Source: Viola odorata
Taxonomy: Eukaryota > Streptophyta > Magnoliopsida > Malpighiales > Violaceae
Length of the DNA: 64,000 nucleotides
Direction: 5' to 3'
NCBI GenBank assembly: GCA_963691705.1
Contig: OY829542.1
Coordinates: forward strand, 49,083,002-49,147,001
In this document: positions 22,751 to 33,091 of the stretch, in pieces
Layout of the letters: each line of letters begins with the position of its first letter
Numbering within the stretch: position 1 is the stretch's first letter
Translations under genes and position numbers: made by a program
The notes under the pieces: generated by a model
Seen by the model: only the letters and a program-made list of their open reading frames with translations
Database searches by the model: none
What the model was told of the DNA's origin: nothing

Positions 22751-24021
22751 ATGTTGTCTAGTGTAGAACAACTCATTCCTAATGGAAAAGCTAAGGTATT
22801 TGATCAATTTCCTGTTAATCTTCAATTTGCTTTCCTAATACATCAAGGATTTACTAATTATCATGAAAACTTTAGGATGTGATAGAGACTAAGCTTGAAG
22901 AAACACCCTCCTCACCTTCACTAATCTCAACTGGCAGACCAACCAGCATGGTCATTAAGGCAAGTCGTACCCTTTCTTTTGTTGGTTTATAACTTCGTTT
23001 TCATTTATTTGATGCGTTTCTTGCTGATAATTGATGGTTTCTTGATTTGATTGTGAAATTGTGGTGAGAGCAGAAAGTTCATTCTGTGATTCCTGCCCAC
23101 TTGGTCGCGGAGGCTATGTCGACTCTCCGCGGTCTTGACCTGAGATGGTCAGGACCGATAACACCGAACGAAATGCAATATGTTAAGCAGTACGTACTCA
23201 CAAAGTACCCGCAATACTGCAACGGTATCCTGGAAGAGGCTGATCAGTACAACAGAACAATGGACCTTACCAATCTTTGTGAAGTATCATCATCAGAAAG
23301 CAGAACAGATTCTGATAATAAGCGCGGTTCTCCTAAGAATTTCGGTGCCCCTACTCCAGCCTTCACTCGAACCCTATCGGATCTCGACAAGACTCAATTA
23401 GAAGGATCAAGACTCCTGGACATTCTCACCAAGAAAGCTTCCTTTCAGGGGAATTTCATCTCAATCCCAGAAATCCAAGCTCGAAACCGCGCGCTGAAGT
23501 ACTGTGGCCTCAACGAAGATGAGTATTTGGTCATTTTCATGCCAAACTACAAGGATGCTATGGTGATGATTGGAGAAAGCTACCCTTTCTTTAAGGGAAA
23601 CTACTACATGTCAATAGTTAGTGAAGAAGTTGACATGGTGAGGGAATTCGCGGCTCATAAAGAATCGAAAGTGATACCGATGCCAGAGACATGGCTTGAC
23701 CTTAGGATCAAAGGGTCACAGCTTAGCCAATATTTTAGAAGGAAATGTAAGTACACACCAAAGGGTCTTTTCTGTTACCCTATAGTTGTGAATGGGATTA
23801 GATATTCATTGCATTGGATATCAGAAGCACACAGGAACTCCTGGCATGTTCTGCTTGATGCGACGGGGATGGTTTACGGGGAGGAGCGGCTCGCGCTTGC
23901 GCTGTACAGGCCTGATTTTGTGTTGTGTATGGTTGATAACAGTGTACATGCTCAGCCATCAAAGATCACCTGCCTCTTGGTTAGGAAGTTGGCATTTGAT
24001 ACTTCTGCAGGTTTGGTCTAG
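22751..24021 (+). CDS. Molybdenum cofactor sulfurase-like (PLP-transferase fold) protein
   Basis: Three exons in phase: 22751-22795 (MLSSVEQLIPNGKAK), 22876-22959 and 23074-24021, giving 358 aa. The C-terminal half resembles the small-domain part of plant MOCOS-like class V aminotransferase-fold proteins: IPEIQARNRALKYCGLNEDE, VGESYPFF-like IGESYPFFKGNYY, AHRNSWHVLLDATGMV and RPDFVLCMVDNS. In relatives the last segment carries the PLP-binding region; no equivalent Lys is evident here, so catalytic activity is doubtful. The first ~110 residues (VIPAHLVAEAMSTLRGLDLR) are a plant-specific N-terminus. The second intron starts with GC (AAG|GCAAGT), a known minor donor class. The start at 22751 is the only ATG that joins all exons in frame. 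Confidence 0.7.
22960..23073 (+). other. GC-AG intron
   Basis: The exon-intron border reads ATTAAG|GCAAGT and the acceptor reads GAGAGCAG|AAAGTT. The upstream exon and downstream frame fit only with this GC donor, whose flanking bases match the usual GC-AG consensus. Confidence 0.7.
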
Positions 24022-24399
24022 ATTTTTTGTTTATATTTTTAGTTTGAGAATTGCTTGTCATATAATGAGGATTGTTGATAAATGAGTTTCAATACTGATG
24101 AGTGGTTGGCTTTTTGTATTAGTACTAAGGTAGGTAACTTAAGTCTTTTCTGATGTAGTCTTGTCGTCGCTACATCCTGCGAAAAATTAGAAAAGCAAAC
24201 CTGCAAGGAATCTGGAAACTGTGTTACATAAGAAATTTCTCTACTTAGTTTTCTGTCAGCCATCAACGGCCTAGAGTTGAATTGAGTTTGAATATATGAA
24301 TGTCTCATCAATCATCATGCCAACGTCAAATGGTTTGTACACTCGAACGAGAATTTCAAATTCAGCACACGAGAAGTCTCTCCCGAATAATCAAGACCA

Positions 24400-24830
24400 T
24401 TCATGAGCTCAAATGAAGCTTCGTCCTAGCCAGAATATTCACAGATTGAGCCTTGAGGAAAATGTATCTGCAATTTTGAAGCAGGTGATGCATCTCTAAT
24501 CTGTTAGATGAAGAAATGGTGACGAGAGACTTATCTTGAAGATTGGCTACAGTAAAATGCACACCATGGTAGCAAGTATCCAGTACTTTCACTGCCAAAC
24601 CCAGGTTTTTCCCTCTGAAAAAACATGCCATCTCAACAAATATCTCCTTCATAACTGCTTCTCAATATATTTTGAATCCTAGGGTTAGGATTATTTTCCA
24701 ATGCGTCTAATGCACTATACCAATCTTGTAAAGACGCTATCCCATCCCATCTCCAGTAAAAGACTCAACCTCGGAAGAAAAAGAAGCTCTAGCTTTTGCA
24801 CTAAATTACTTATGGAATATCATAGAGTCA
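24400..24830 (-). pseudogene. TIR-NBS-LRR resistance gene relic (ARC region)
   Basis: The minus-strand frame 24652-24401 reads KEIFVEMACFFRGKNLGLAV and then DKSLVTISSSNRLEMHHLLQ, the ARC/winged-helix part of a plant TNL immune receptor (usual IFLDIACFF and DKSLV motifs, and MHD-like MHH). Upstream, about 24830-24660, traces such as SALDALENNPNPRIQNILRS fit the preceding ARC1 segment in other frames, so frameshifts are present. No P-loop, TIR or LRR region is nearby. It is a non-functional remnant in the space between two intact genes. Confidence 0.75.
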
Positions 24831-25540
24831 TCCAAGAGCATTCCGTTCGACTTACCTATTAAGCATTTAACTGCACTGGTGATGAAAAGTATCAAGTAAT
24901 GGTTACATTAACGCTCGACTCAACCGGACCAAACAATCTCGACCGGTAAAAAAAACCAAACTAAGTAATTAGCTCATCTTCGATGCATGTGAATCGACGC
25001 TTTAGACTTTCTGCCATGCGAAGGAGACTCTTTTAATTTTTTATAATTATCCATTTTCTTATATGAGGTGGGTGGGCACCTACCCTACCCGCCCACCCTA
25101 TGGCCCATTTTTTAATTGGTATTTCTTTTTGTTAATAATTATTAATTAGTTATGAAAGTTTAGAAGTTTAAGATTTATCCAAAGTTCAAATATTAAAATA
25201 ATAAATATTTTTAATTAAATGTAGTGAAAAAATTTTAAAATATAGTATTAGAATTGTTGAAAATATAAAAAGAGTAAACAAAATTAACTAACTCAATGCA
25301 AATTTAAAGTAAATATCTAAAAATCAAAATGCTCATTAATCACTATCAATCTTATCATCCACCTGTCACACGTTACTCTCTGGCTCTGCCATCAACTAGT
25401 AGATAATTTTTTCTCTCTCCCGCTCACCAAATGGAAAAAATCTTATCATATGATGTATACTGATAACATGACAAGAAATCTTGTTCCCTCTTTCTAATTT
25501 TCTACAGTAGTAAAAAATTATGAATTCAAACCAGCGCAGT
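24831..25540. other. Intergenic, A+T rich
   Basis: No gene recognised. GTGGGTGGGCACCTACCCTA with CCGCCCACCC near 25068-25099 is a short imperfect palindrome in otherwise A+T-rich DNA; a similar G-rich patch occurs near 27271-27300. Confidence 0.5.
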
Positions 25541-26395
25541 TTAGCAAAACGAACCACCAGTCTCCACCCGGCTCATGTTAGCAGCAGACGGAATCTCAAA
25601 ATGCCATAGCCGACCGACAGCCTTAACCAAGTACTTCTTGCACAGAAACTCCTCCGCGAACATCTTCTCCACCCTCCGATCTACATCGTGCAAGAACACG
25701 TGCGTCACACCAGATCCCGTCCTCCCCCTAGCCATCACAGCCGCCGAGAATATCGCCGCCATCCGCCCCGGCGCCTCCGGGAAGTACCCGCGCGGCGCGT
25801 CGATCATGATCAGATCCCACTCCTTATCGTACATCTCCTCCGGCAACCCAGTCAGCGCCAACTTGCAATGGTAGTTGCCGCGCAAGTACGCCTTGGCCGG
25901 CGAGCAGAGCGGCTCCGACTTGTACGATTTCAGCAGCCGATCTGCTTCCTGCAGCTGGGTGCGGTACTGTACGGCGTGCCCGTTGAGGGTAGGAGCGTCT
26001 TTTAACACTGTCTGAACCCATTTGGGATCTTCCTCGAGGAATAGAGTGCTGCCACGTGGGTTTAAGGATGACCACATGAGTGAATCGTGACCGAGGCCAA
26101 AGACAAGGAAGTTGCAAGGAGAGCGACTTTTGAGGACTTCGAATGTTACGGAGACCTCGGCGAGGCTTTGTTGCGGGACAATGCGTGACGTGGCGTAGTG
26201 GACGATGGCTTGGAGTTGGATCGGCATGGCTGCGTAGTCCGCAGTTTTCTTGGCATCGGAAATGGCTAAGGAGCAGAAGAAAGAGTTCTCGGTGGTGTGG
26301 ATGAAGCTGGAGATGACAAGCGCACCGATCAATAATCCGGCCAAAACGACGCCGATTAACCACGATTTTTCCGGGATGAGATTGCGAATTTTCAT
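25541..26395 (-). CDS. IRX15L: IRX15/IRX15-L-like DUF579 xylan protein
   Basis: A single-exon ORF of 284 aa. Residues ~14-34 form a membrane anchor (GVVLAGLLIGALVISSFI), as expected for a Golgi type II protein. The DUF579 domain follows: LQAIVHYATSRIVPQQSLAE, SPCNFLVFGLGHDSLMWSSL, STLFLEEDPKWVQ, WDLIMIDAPRGYFPEAPGRM and VTHVFLHDVDRRVEKMFAEE. The methyltransferase-like SAM-binding motif (VFGLGHDS) is intact. In the family, GXM members 4-O-methylate glucuronoxylan, whereas IRX15 and IRX15-L are needed for normal xylan; the HYATSRxxPQQS and C-terminal GRLWHFEIP segments point to the IRX15 branch. The length is close to family members. The G+C-rich coding region contrasts with its flanks. Confidence 0.9.
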   Translation of the reverse strand: MKIRNLIPEKSWLIGVVLAGLLIGALVISSFIHTTENSFFCSLAISDAKKTADYAAMPIQLQAIVHYATSRIVPQQSLAEVSVTFEVLKSRSPCNFLVFGLGHDSLMWSSLNPRGSTLFLEEDPKWVQTVLKDAPTLNGHAVQYRTQLQEADRLLKSYKSEPLCSPAKAYLRGNYHCKLALTGLPEEMYDKEWDLIMIDAPRGYFPEAPGRMAAIFSAAVMARGRTGSGVTHVFLHDVDRRVEKMFAEEFLCKKYLVKAVGRLWHFEIPSAANMSRVETGGSFC

Positions 26396-27640
26396 TTTCT
26401 TTTCTGTTTTCTGGTTCGACGTTTGTTCTGGTGTGTTGTATGTTTTTGGTAGGGAGGGAGAGATGGAGGAAGGAGATAATGTTATGGTGTGGTCTGATTT
26501 TTGTTTTTTGGGCCTAAAAATACCCGTTTAATGATAGGATTGAAAACACGTTCTGGCCACCTGCTTATCGCTGATTGGATGACTGCTTGACTTATTATAT
26601 TAGTCAATAAAATATGTTGGAGCTGCCATTTTGAGATCGTGCCATGTTAAAGATGTATGGCATAACATTTTATTAAGTTTCATGGTACTCAAAGTTGGAT
26701 CAATTTTTTATCAAAAAAAATTAAGTTCACTAAAGAAGGGTAAGTTTTAGGTTCGGGTAAACTCAATTATCTTCAAACAAAAATAGTTTTACGAATATTA
26801 TTAAAGGACAACAAAGAAGATCGAAAAGAATTATTTTTTAAAAATTATTTAATGTGTTCTATAGCTAGGGTAATATTAATAATATATACTTATTAATTTT
26901 TCTTGTATATTTCTTTGTATTTTTTATTAATAATTATCAATTAGTTATGAAAGTTAATTAATAGCTAGTTAATAATTACACATGCATATAAATATTTTGA
27001 CTAACAACTTTTAAATAATAATTCCAATTTTAATTTGATCTAAATATGAAACTTTAGTTTTCTTATAAATTTTAATGGTATAAAATGAAGATATATACTA
27101 AATACAGTAATATTTTTTATTAATAAAAGTATAAATCGTTAAAATATATACCAATATTTTCTTACCATTAATGTAGATTTAAATCTTAAATTTTTTAACT
27201 TTCCTAATTAATTAATTAATAATAATGCAAAGAAATATAAAAATAATAATAGGCATATATATATATATGGGCCGGGGGTGGGTGGGCTCTGGCATCCCCC
27301 GGCTCGGCCACTACTTTCAAGTTTACCTTATCAAGCACTCGGTTTAATATGAGAGGCTAACTAAAAATAATATTATTTTGAGGAAGCAATGAACAATTAC
27401 TTTAATCAATTGTTCATCAATATTTGCCAAGTTATTCATATATGTAGACCAATCGTTTTACGAGTGTTGATTTAGAAATGCCAAAAGTGATTCCACTGTT
27501 ATTTCACCACACATTACAAATAAAAGCATGGAGGTGTGTTTTCGATGTCTTAAAACTTCCACTTTTTATAGGGTAAACTAGAAATTCGCGCAGAGAGGGA
27601 AGCCCAATTTATGGGCCTTGTATTTTTTTTTTTAATATTT
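26396..27640. other. Promoter side of the IRX15-like gene and A+T-rich spacer
   Basis: No gene recognised. Sequence to ~26600 is the probable promoter and leader of the IRX15-like gene (read on the minus strand). The rest is very A+T rich, with a G-rich patch near 27269-27305. Confidence 0.5.
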
Positions 27641-28285
27641 AAGGTTCTTGAAATATAGACAATCTTATATTTTAGTCCTTGACGTTTAGTCCTCTAAATT
27701 TTAATCCCTGTCATATAAAAAATGTATGAAACTTTAATTATTTCCGTTAGAATTCCCGTGTGAAACTTTAATGGTGCATTAAAAATATTTTTTATATTCA
27801 AATTATAAAAAATCAGAAAAATGGGGGATTGAATTTTTTTCTAATAATACTTTTTAATAATTAAAAAATTAATGCCACAGAAAGTAAAACACTATAAATA
27901 ATAGGAGAAAGTAAAAATTATAAAAAAATTAAAAAATTAAAAAACATTAAAAGAATCATAAAAGTATATAAATAATTTCAATAACTTCAATCTCCAGTTT
28001 TTCATTTTTTCATTTTTTTCAAAATTATAATTTTTTTATTTTTTTGAATTATTGATTATTTTATAATTTTTTACTCAAAAACTTATAAATATTATCAAAA
28101 AATCAATCTCCAAATTTTTGAATTTTTCTATATATATTTTTGAATTTTTATATTTTTAAATAATACTTTAATCTAAAAAACTATATTTTTATTGCACCGT
28201 TAGGGTTTCAGATGAAAAGACTAAAATTTAGAGGTTTAAATATCGAAAAAGTAAGGTATATAATTGTCTATCGCTCAAGGACCTT
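27641..28285. mobile_element. Inverted-repeat element, ~645 bp
   Basis: AAGGTTCTTGAAATATAGAC at 27641 is mirrored by GTCTATCGCTCAAGGACCTT ending at 28285. The arms continue inwards (CTCTAAATTTTAATC against its inverse near 28225). The interior is A+T-rich and non-coding. No clear target duplication was found. Related A+T-rich sequence at about 39240-39560 looks like a one-ended relative. Confidence 0.55.
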
Positions 28286-28339
28286 AAAATATACATATAT
28301 ATGATTTTGTTTAGGAATAAAACAAAATGAAATATATTA

Positions 28340-29133
28340 CTCCCTCCGGCAAAAAATAAACGTCGTTTTAGGTATTTTCACACATATTAAGGTAATGATT
28401 GGTTCGTATAAATCGAGGCATTTTATGACTGTTGTACCTCTGGACTGTTAGTAAAATTTCAACTGACCAATTGGCTTATGGTTCAACTTCTGGAGGGAAG
28501 CTTGGCTTGAAAACAAAGCCTTCGTTTTAGCGCGACTGGGTTGCATGTGTGGTAGAGGGGAACGATGTCGTTTGTGTTAGGAAATGAAGCCATCGGCTCC
28601 AAAATTTCAAACAACCATCATTTCTCACTTCAACCTTTTGCATCAGTCTGCCAAAAAATGGGAACGAAAATTTGAAATAATTTCAAATTTCTTAAAGTTT
28701 CCGCCATCTAATTCAATTGTATTTATGTACTCATATTCACTTAACAAAATATTTGTATCTGTAGAAACAAAATAACCCTCATCCCTGTTTTCTCTCTCAA
28801 ACCCAAACCCCTGTTATTCTTTCATTTTGTTAAAAAAAAATGGAGCATAATGATTTTGATCCATTCTCTGACGTCAACAACAACCCTTCTATACCTGAAT
28901 ATTTACGTCCATTGGTTAGTCAGAGCCAGAACATCCAAACGTCCGAAAATGAAGAAGATGACGAGTTGGTTGAGCTCCAAAATTCAGAGGCAGGAGACGA
29001 TGATGACATTCCAGACTTTAACATGGAATCTCAGCCGCAAAGTGGTGACGAAGGCAATCCATCTTTCATAGAACTTACCAGATATGTCGTGTGGATAAAC
29101 CCAAAGTGCAAACTCTCAATCACTAACAACTGA
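28340..29133 (+). mobile_element. Mariner-like element 3, 5' end remnant
   Basis: CTCCCTCCGGC follows TA at 28338-28339, as in the other mariner-like ends of this window. A transposase-like acidic N-terminal exon follows at 28840. No partner end or catalytic core is found; downstream sequence is occupied by a Stowaway MITE and a Pack-MULE, so the element is truncated or heavily rearranged. Confidence 0.5.
28840..29133 (+). pseudogene. Mariner transposase N-terminal exon relic
   Basis: From ATG 28840: MEHNDFDPFSDVNNNPSIPE, then an acidic run (ENEEDDELVEL) and DDDDIPDFNMESQPQSGDEG. The layout resembles the N-terminal exon of mariner-like element 4 (MENIEDDPFNLVDSN). IPDFNMESQP occupies the position of the IPDLNEQP and IPDLNEAP motifs in elements 1 and 2. 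The helix-turn-helix and DDD core are absent. Confidence 0.5.
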
Positions 29134-29483
29134 AACAACTAATAGAAATTTGATTAAATATGAGTGAAATTTTGAGCAATGATAACATTCTGATTATAGC
29201 CCAAATAGTTCCCCAAAACCATCTACCCACTTGCATGGCATCAATTCTTTCAACAAAACATCTTCATTTCTCAAACCCGAACAAAAATTAAAAAACAAAT
29301 AAAGACCCATTAACTAAATAGAAAAACAAACAAACAAATAAAGACCCTAAAAAAAAGGGAAATTAAAAATAAACATTGTTCTTACCTTTCCAGTGCATTT
29401 ATCCACATGCATGTCTTGAATTTTGGAAAAGAATACTTTTAGAGTACAATTGCTAAACAAAATTGAAGATTAATTGTTATATA

Positions 29484-29743
29484 CTCCCTCCATTTCCAAT
29501 TAACTATCACTTTCCTACGGATTCTTACTGTTCATAATACTAGTCATTTTATCTTTTTCAAAGCATATATTTTGTGCAAATGATAATTTTTTTTTATGCA
29601 TCAACCCAATTTGATGATGGTGTGGTAATTTGAATAGAAATTAGGAGTAAAAATGAAAGAATGTGGAATAAAATAAAATTAAAGATCATTGTCCTACGAA
29701 TTTTTACTATTTCAAAACGTCGTTTAATTGGAAACGGAGGGAG
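29484..29743. mobile_element. Stowaway MITE, 260 bp
   Basis: Begins CTCCCTCCATTTCCAATTAA and ends with the inverse of CTCCCTCCGTTTCCAATTAA. TA flanks both sides (29482-29483 and 29744-29745). It is non-coding. The ends match the mariner-like elements here, which may have supplied its transposase; that is inference. Confidence 0.9.
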
Positions 29744-29745
29744 TA

Positions 29746-30234
29746 ATTCTTTGTTGAATGAGGAAGAAGAGAGAAACGGTGGTGGGAAAATGGAGGAGAG
29801 AGAGAGGGTGGAAGAAAATTGAATGAGTTTACAAAAACATGGATTCCATTTTTTCTATGTGTTCAATTGGTATAATAAAAAAAAATTTTAAAAAGAAGGA
29901 ATTATAGATCTCCAAGGATGGAGAATGGAGAATTAAACAAAACAAAAACCCAAAATTCCTAGAACTTACCAATGAGCGAGAGGTTAAGGAGAGAATAGAA
30001 AACACAGACGGAGAAGAAGCAAAGAAATAAATAAATCAGCGAAAAGAAGACAAAAATATGAAAAATTATACAAAACGAAAGCAGGGAGAGTTATGGTTTT
30101 ATCTTTCATGAAATTGTAAAACAAAAAGAAAAAAGAACAGCGATGGAAGATGAACGATAGAGAGGGAGGAGCTTCTAGACACGTACCTCATTAGCTTTGA
30201 CATAAAAATAAGGACATATAGCTTTTCGACCGTG
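29746..30234. other. A-rich spacer, no gene recognised
   Basis: A- and G-rich sequence with purine runs (GGAGAGAGAGAGG near 29792) and no supported coding region. Confidence 0.4.
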
Positions 30235-30244
30235 GAAGAAAATA

Positions 30245-31353
30245 GGGTTATTAGAATTTTTGGCACCTGTACTCGATTTAAATGACTGATTTGGCACTTC
30301 TCTTTTATTTTCGTTTTAAAAGGCACCTGTACTAAAGAAAAATGTCACATTTGGCACCTCCCTCTAACGTCGTTAGTCTCTTGCCGTTAACTGACCTACA
30401 CATCGTACGCCACGTCATAAGCTGCTGATGTGTCATGCCACGTAAGCAAATCGGACCAAACTTCACCATCTTAAAATTTTAAGGACTAAAATGTATTTTC
30501 ATTTTTCTATTTATTTTTTCAGAAAAGTAGAGTTAGTGCAATTAATTGAAATGTCATTTTCTGTTTAAAAGAATCTTGATTCCGGGAATTCAGATTTTGT
30601 TCGTCAAATCAATCAACAAACCAAGCTGAAAAACCAGCAAATAAAAATGAAAACATCATTTCATCAATATAGTTTGTTGCAGAGGAAGGAAATGTTCCAT
30701 CCCTTTCTTCATGCAGAATCAATGCATAATACCTTCCGATGCCAATGGCCATTCCAACATTTTCGGCGCCGATGACGAAGATTTTGGTCTGACAATTGGT
30801 GGTGGAGGGAGGGGTTGTGTTGTGAATGGGCTTGAAGAAGACTCGGGATATATCTAGACCATCAGGGCCGAGAGAAGAGGTTGAATCGCTCTTTTGCATC
30901 TTATAGAAATTGGGTTTTATGGATTTTTAGGTGTTTTTCTTAGGGGTTATTAGATACAAGTTGGGTTTTTAATGGAGGAAGAGAAAGGGAAAAAGTGCTT
31001 GGGGGTGCGAGGCGAGTTAAGTGGAGAAGAAGAAGAAGAAGAAGAAGAAGAAGATGATGGTGTTTCTTTCTTTGGAATTTCAACGGTCAAGGTTGGTGGA
31101 AAGACTACATTTTAGTCCTTGAATTTTTTAAGATGGTGAAGTTTGATCCGGGTTGCTTACGTGGCATGACATGTCAGCAGCTTATGACGTGGCGTTCGAT
31201 GTGTCATGCCACGTAAGGCAGTTAACGGCTTTAGGGGGAGGTGCCAAATGTGACATTTCTTTTGAGTGCAGGTGCCTTTTAAAACGAAAATAGAGGAGAG
31301 GTGCCAAATCAATCATTTAAATCGAGTACAGGTGCCAAAAATTCTAATTACCC
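30245..31353. mobile_element. Pack-MULE-like element with 10-bp target duplication
   Basis: The left end begins GGGTTATTAGAATTTTTGGC (30245) and the right end is the inverse of GGGTAATTAGAATTTTTGGC (ends 31353). The terminal inverted repeats extend about 250 bp on each side, through AGGTGCC-type, CACGTGGC-type and GGACTAAAATG sequence. The 10-mer GAAGAAAATA flanks the element directly at 30235-30244 and 31354-31363. Long TIRs and a 9-11 bp duplication are the signature of Mutator-like elements. The interior holds no transposase but a lactate dehydrogenase fragment on the minus strand and an (AAG)n run near 31026-31052. Confidence 0.92.
30609..30899 (-). pseudogene. L-lactate dehydrogenase N-terminal fragment (captured)
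   Basis: From ATG 30899 the minus frame encodes MQKSDSTSSLGPDGLDISRV, then FFKPIHNTTPPS and KIFVIGAENVGMAIG, matching the N-terminus and Rossmann glycine motif of plant LDH, the cytosolic pyruvate/lactate enzyme. The usual GxGNVGMA motif is altered to GAENVGMA. Similarity ends after ~53 residues (about 30741); the remaining frame (YYALILHEERDG) is not LDH and I cannot assign it, so it may be a second fragment or an intron read-through. The fragment lies inside the Pack-MULE with no upstream or downstream LDH exons. Confidence 0.8.
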
Positions 31354-31363
31354 GAAGAAAATA

Positions 31364-31625
31364 AAAGTTGTTCCAAACAGAACCATAGAGATCAAAAAAG
31401 AAAACCTAAGAACAAAAGAAGGGTAACAAAGTAAAAAAACTGTAGATTTATTTTTCTCTTTTCTGAGTAAAATTGGGCCTTGTATTAAGCTATTTTATAA
31501 ACATAGAACATGGGAGCCCAACAGCAAAAGGGGTCCATTTCGGCTGCCTAGTGTAGCCCTATCATGATTAGACTTGATCTTGACCTGGTTAGCCACCCAT
31601 CCTTCACCAAACCCAAGATAATTAG
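31364..31625. other. Spacer between Pack-MULE and mariner-like element 2
   Basis: No gene or repeat boundary recognised apart from the target duplication at 31354-31363. Confidence 0.4.
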
Positions 31626-31929
31626 TACTCCCTCCGGCTCGAATTATCTGTCGTTTGGGCCAAAAATGAGTGGGCTTTATTAACTGTCGCTCTTGATAAT
31701 TATGTCCATTAACACAGTATTTTTTATATTTTTAACCCTTAAACGACATGTCGTTCGGCCAAGAAACAACACGTCACACATGACCTTGGAGGGAAACCAA
31801 ATTGTCTTGGGCGGGATTTCAAAATTTTATTTTCCTTCGAGAACAGAGGCGCAGAGGCCTCTCACATCCATGTCGATCTCCTCTCTTTCTCTCTCGCCTC
31901 GCATTTTTTTTTACTTTCTTAGCCAGAAG

Positions 31930-32430
31930 ACAGTATCGGCAGTTATTTTGAGTTTGCTCAGCCAGAAGACAGTTGGATTCAATTTGATGAAAATGGCAAT
32001 CTGTTTGTCAAGGAATTCAATGAAGCCGACGATGAAAAAATCGATATTGTGGTGAGTCAAATTTCAGAAGAAGAGAATTGAGTAATTGAGAAAATAGTTG
32101 AAGATACATACGAGAAAGATGAGAAAGAGAGTTTGATTGAAGATGTGGTGGGGCAAGAAGAAAGTTCGTGGGTCAAGGTCAGTGAAGATGATCTCATATC
32201 TGGGTCATCTGTGAGGAATGAAGATGCCCTTTTATCTTTTGATCTAAATGAGGTTCCAACCGTTGATGTTACTCCCCCTCTTACTCCGGTCGTGAGGAAG
32301 AAAGAGGTTTTGATTTGAATAAATTACCATCGTCGGATGTTGAAGAAGACAGAGACTTTGATCTCAATAATTTGCCAGTTGTTGATGGTATTGAGGAAAG
32401 GACTTTCATCCTCGTGATGCTAGTCCGTGT
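31930..32430 (+). pseudogene. Acidic ORF with three DLNxxP motifs
   Basis: The plus-strand frames give EFAQPEDSWIQFDENGNLFV, then an acidic segment with ENVIEK/DVVGQEESSWVKVSED-type sequence, then FDLNEVP (near 32241). After a one-base frameshift near 32305 come FDLNKLP and FDLNNLP (32314-32380). DLNxxP is the plant EAR-type repression motif. The composition (acidic with DLN) resembles the N-terminal exons of the mariner transposases in this window, so this may be another transposase N-terminus in the opposite orientation; a captured regulator fragment is the alternative. An in-frame stop lies near 32078. Confidence 0.45.
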
Positions 32431-33004
32431 ACCAGGTTTCAATTAACTGTTTTTAATAATGCATTTTGTTGGTGTATATAGTTTGGTTATGAATAGGAGT
32501 TTGGATGGATTTTGCTGATTCCGAATTTATGTTGTCAGGATTTAGTCAATGTGATTTTGATTTTCTTGGAATTAGGTACATATGATTTTGTTAATCCTGG
32601 AAATTAGTTAAATATAAATATATGAATATTTTCACATATTTGATCTATGTTTTCTGTTTATATTTGGTGTAAACTGTTCACTTTCCTAAATCAATTGAGA
32701 AACTTAGGGCCATTTCCTTAAATTAACTTAATAGGTAGAGTTAGTTGGGTGTGCGTGGCAACGATGCAGAGGATATGGGGAGTTGTGTTGTGAATGGAGT
32801 TATGGTCGACAGAGAGCTCATAAGGCTGCAGGAGTCCAAGCCTATGAAACAGGGTAAGGTATGTTGCGATATTACGTAAGCATTGCATGATTTTCGGTCA
32901 AAATATTGCATTGAAAGTAGGGGATTGTCTTTCAAGATCTCTTTGCAGTTAATGCAAATCCTTTGGGCAGCTGTTCAGAAATCTTGTGCTACACCATCTC
33001 CCCC

Positions 33005-33010
33005 TATAAA
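33005..33010 (+). promoter_or_regulatory. TATA box of the element-2 small ORF
   Basis: TATAAA in CCCCTATAAATTCGC lies 82 bases before the ATG at 33092, mirroring the TATA spacing of the element-1 small ORF. Confidence 0.5.
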
Positions 33011-33091
33011 TTCGCACCATCTTCCTACACAATTTCACTCACACATCAAACCCTAATCCTTCATCCTCCTTACTCCACAGACCACACCACC

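Noticed and set aside
25575..26363. Long ORFs overlapping the IRX15-like gene on both strands
   Set aside because: They are shadows of the G+C-rich IRX15-like coding region; only the 284-aa frame has a recognisable domain.
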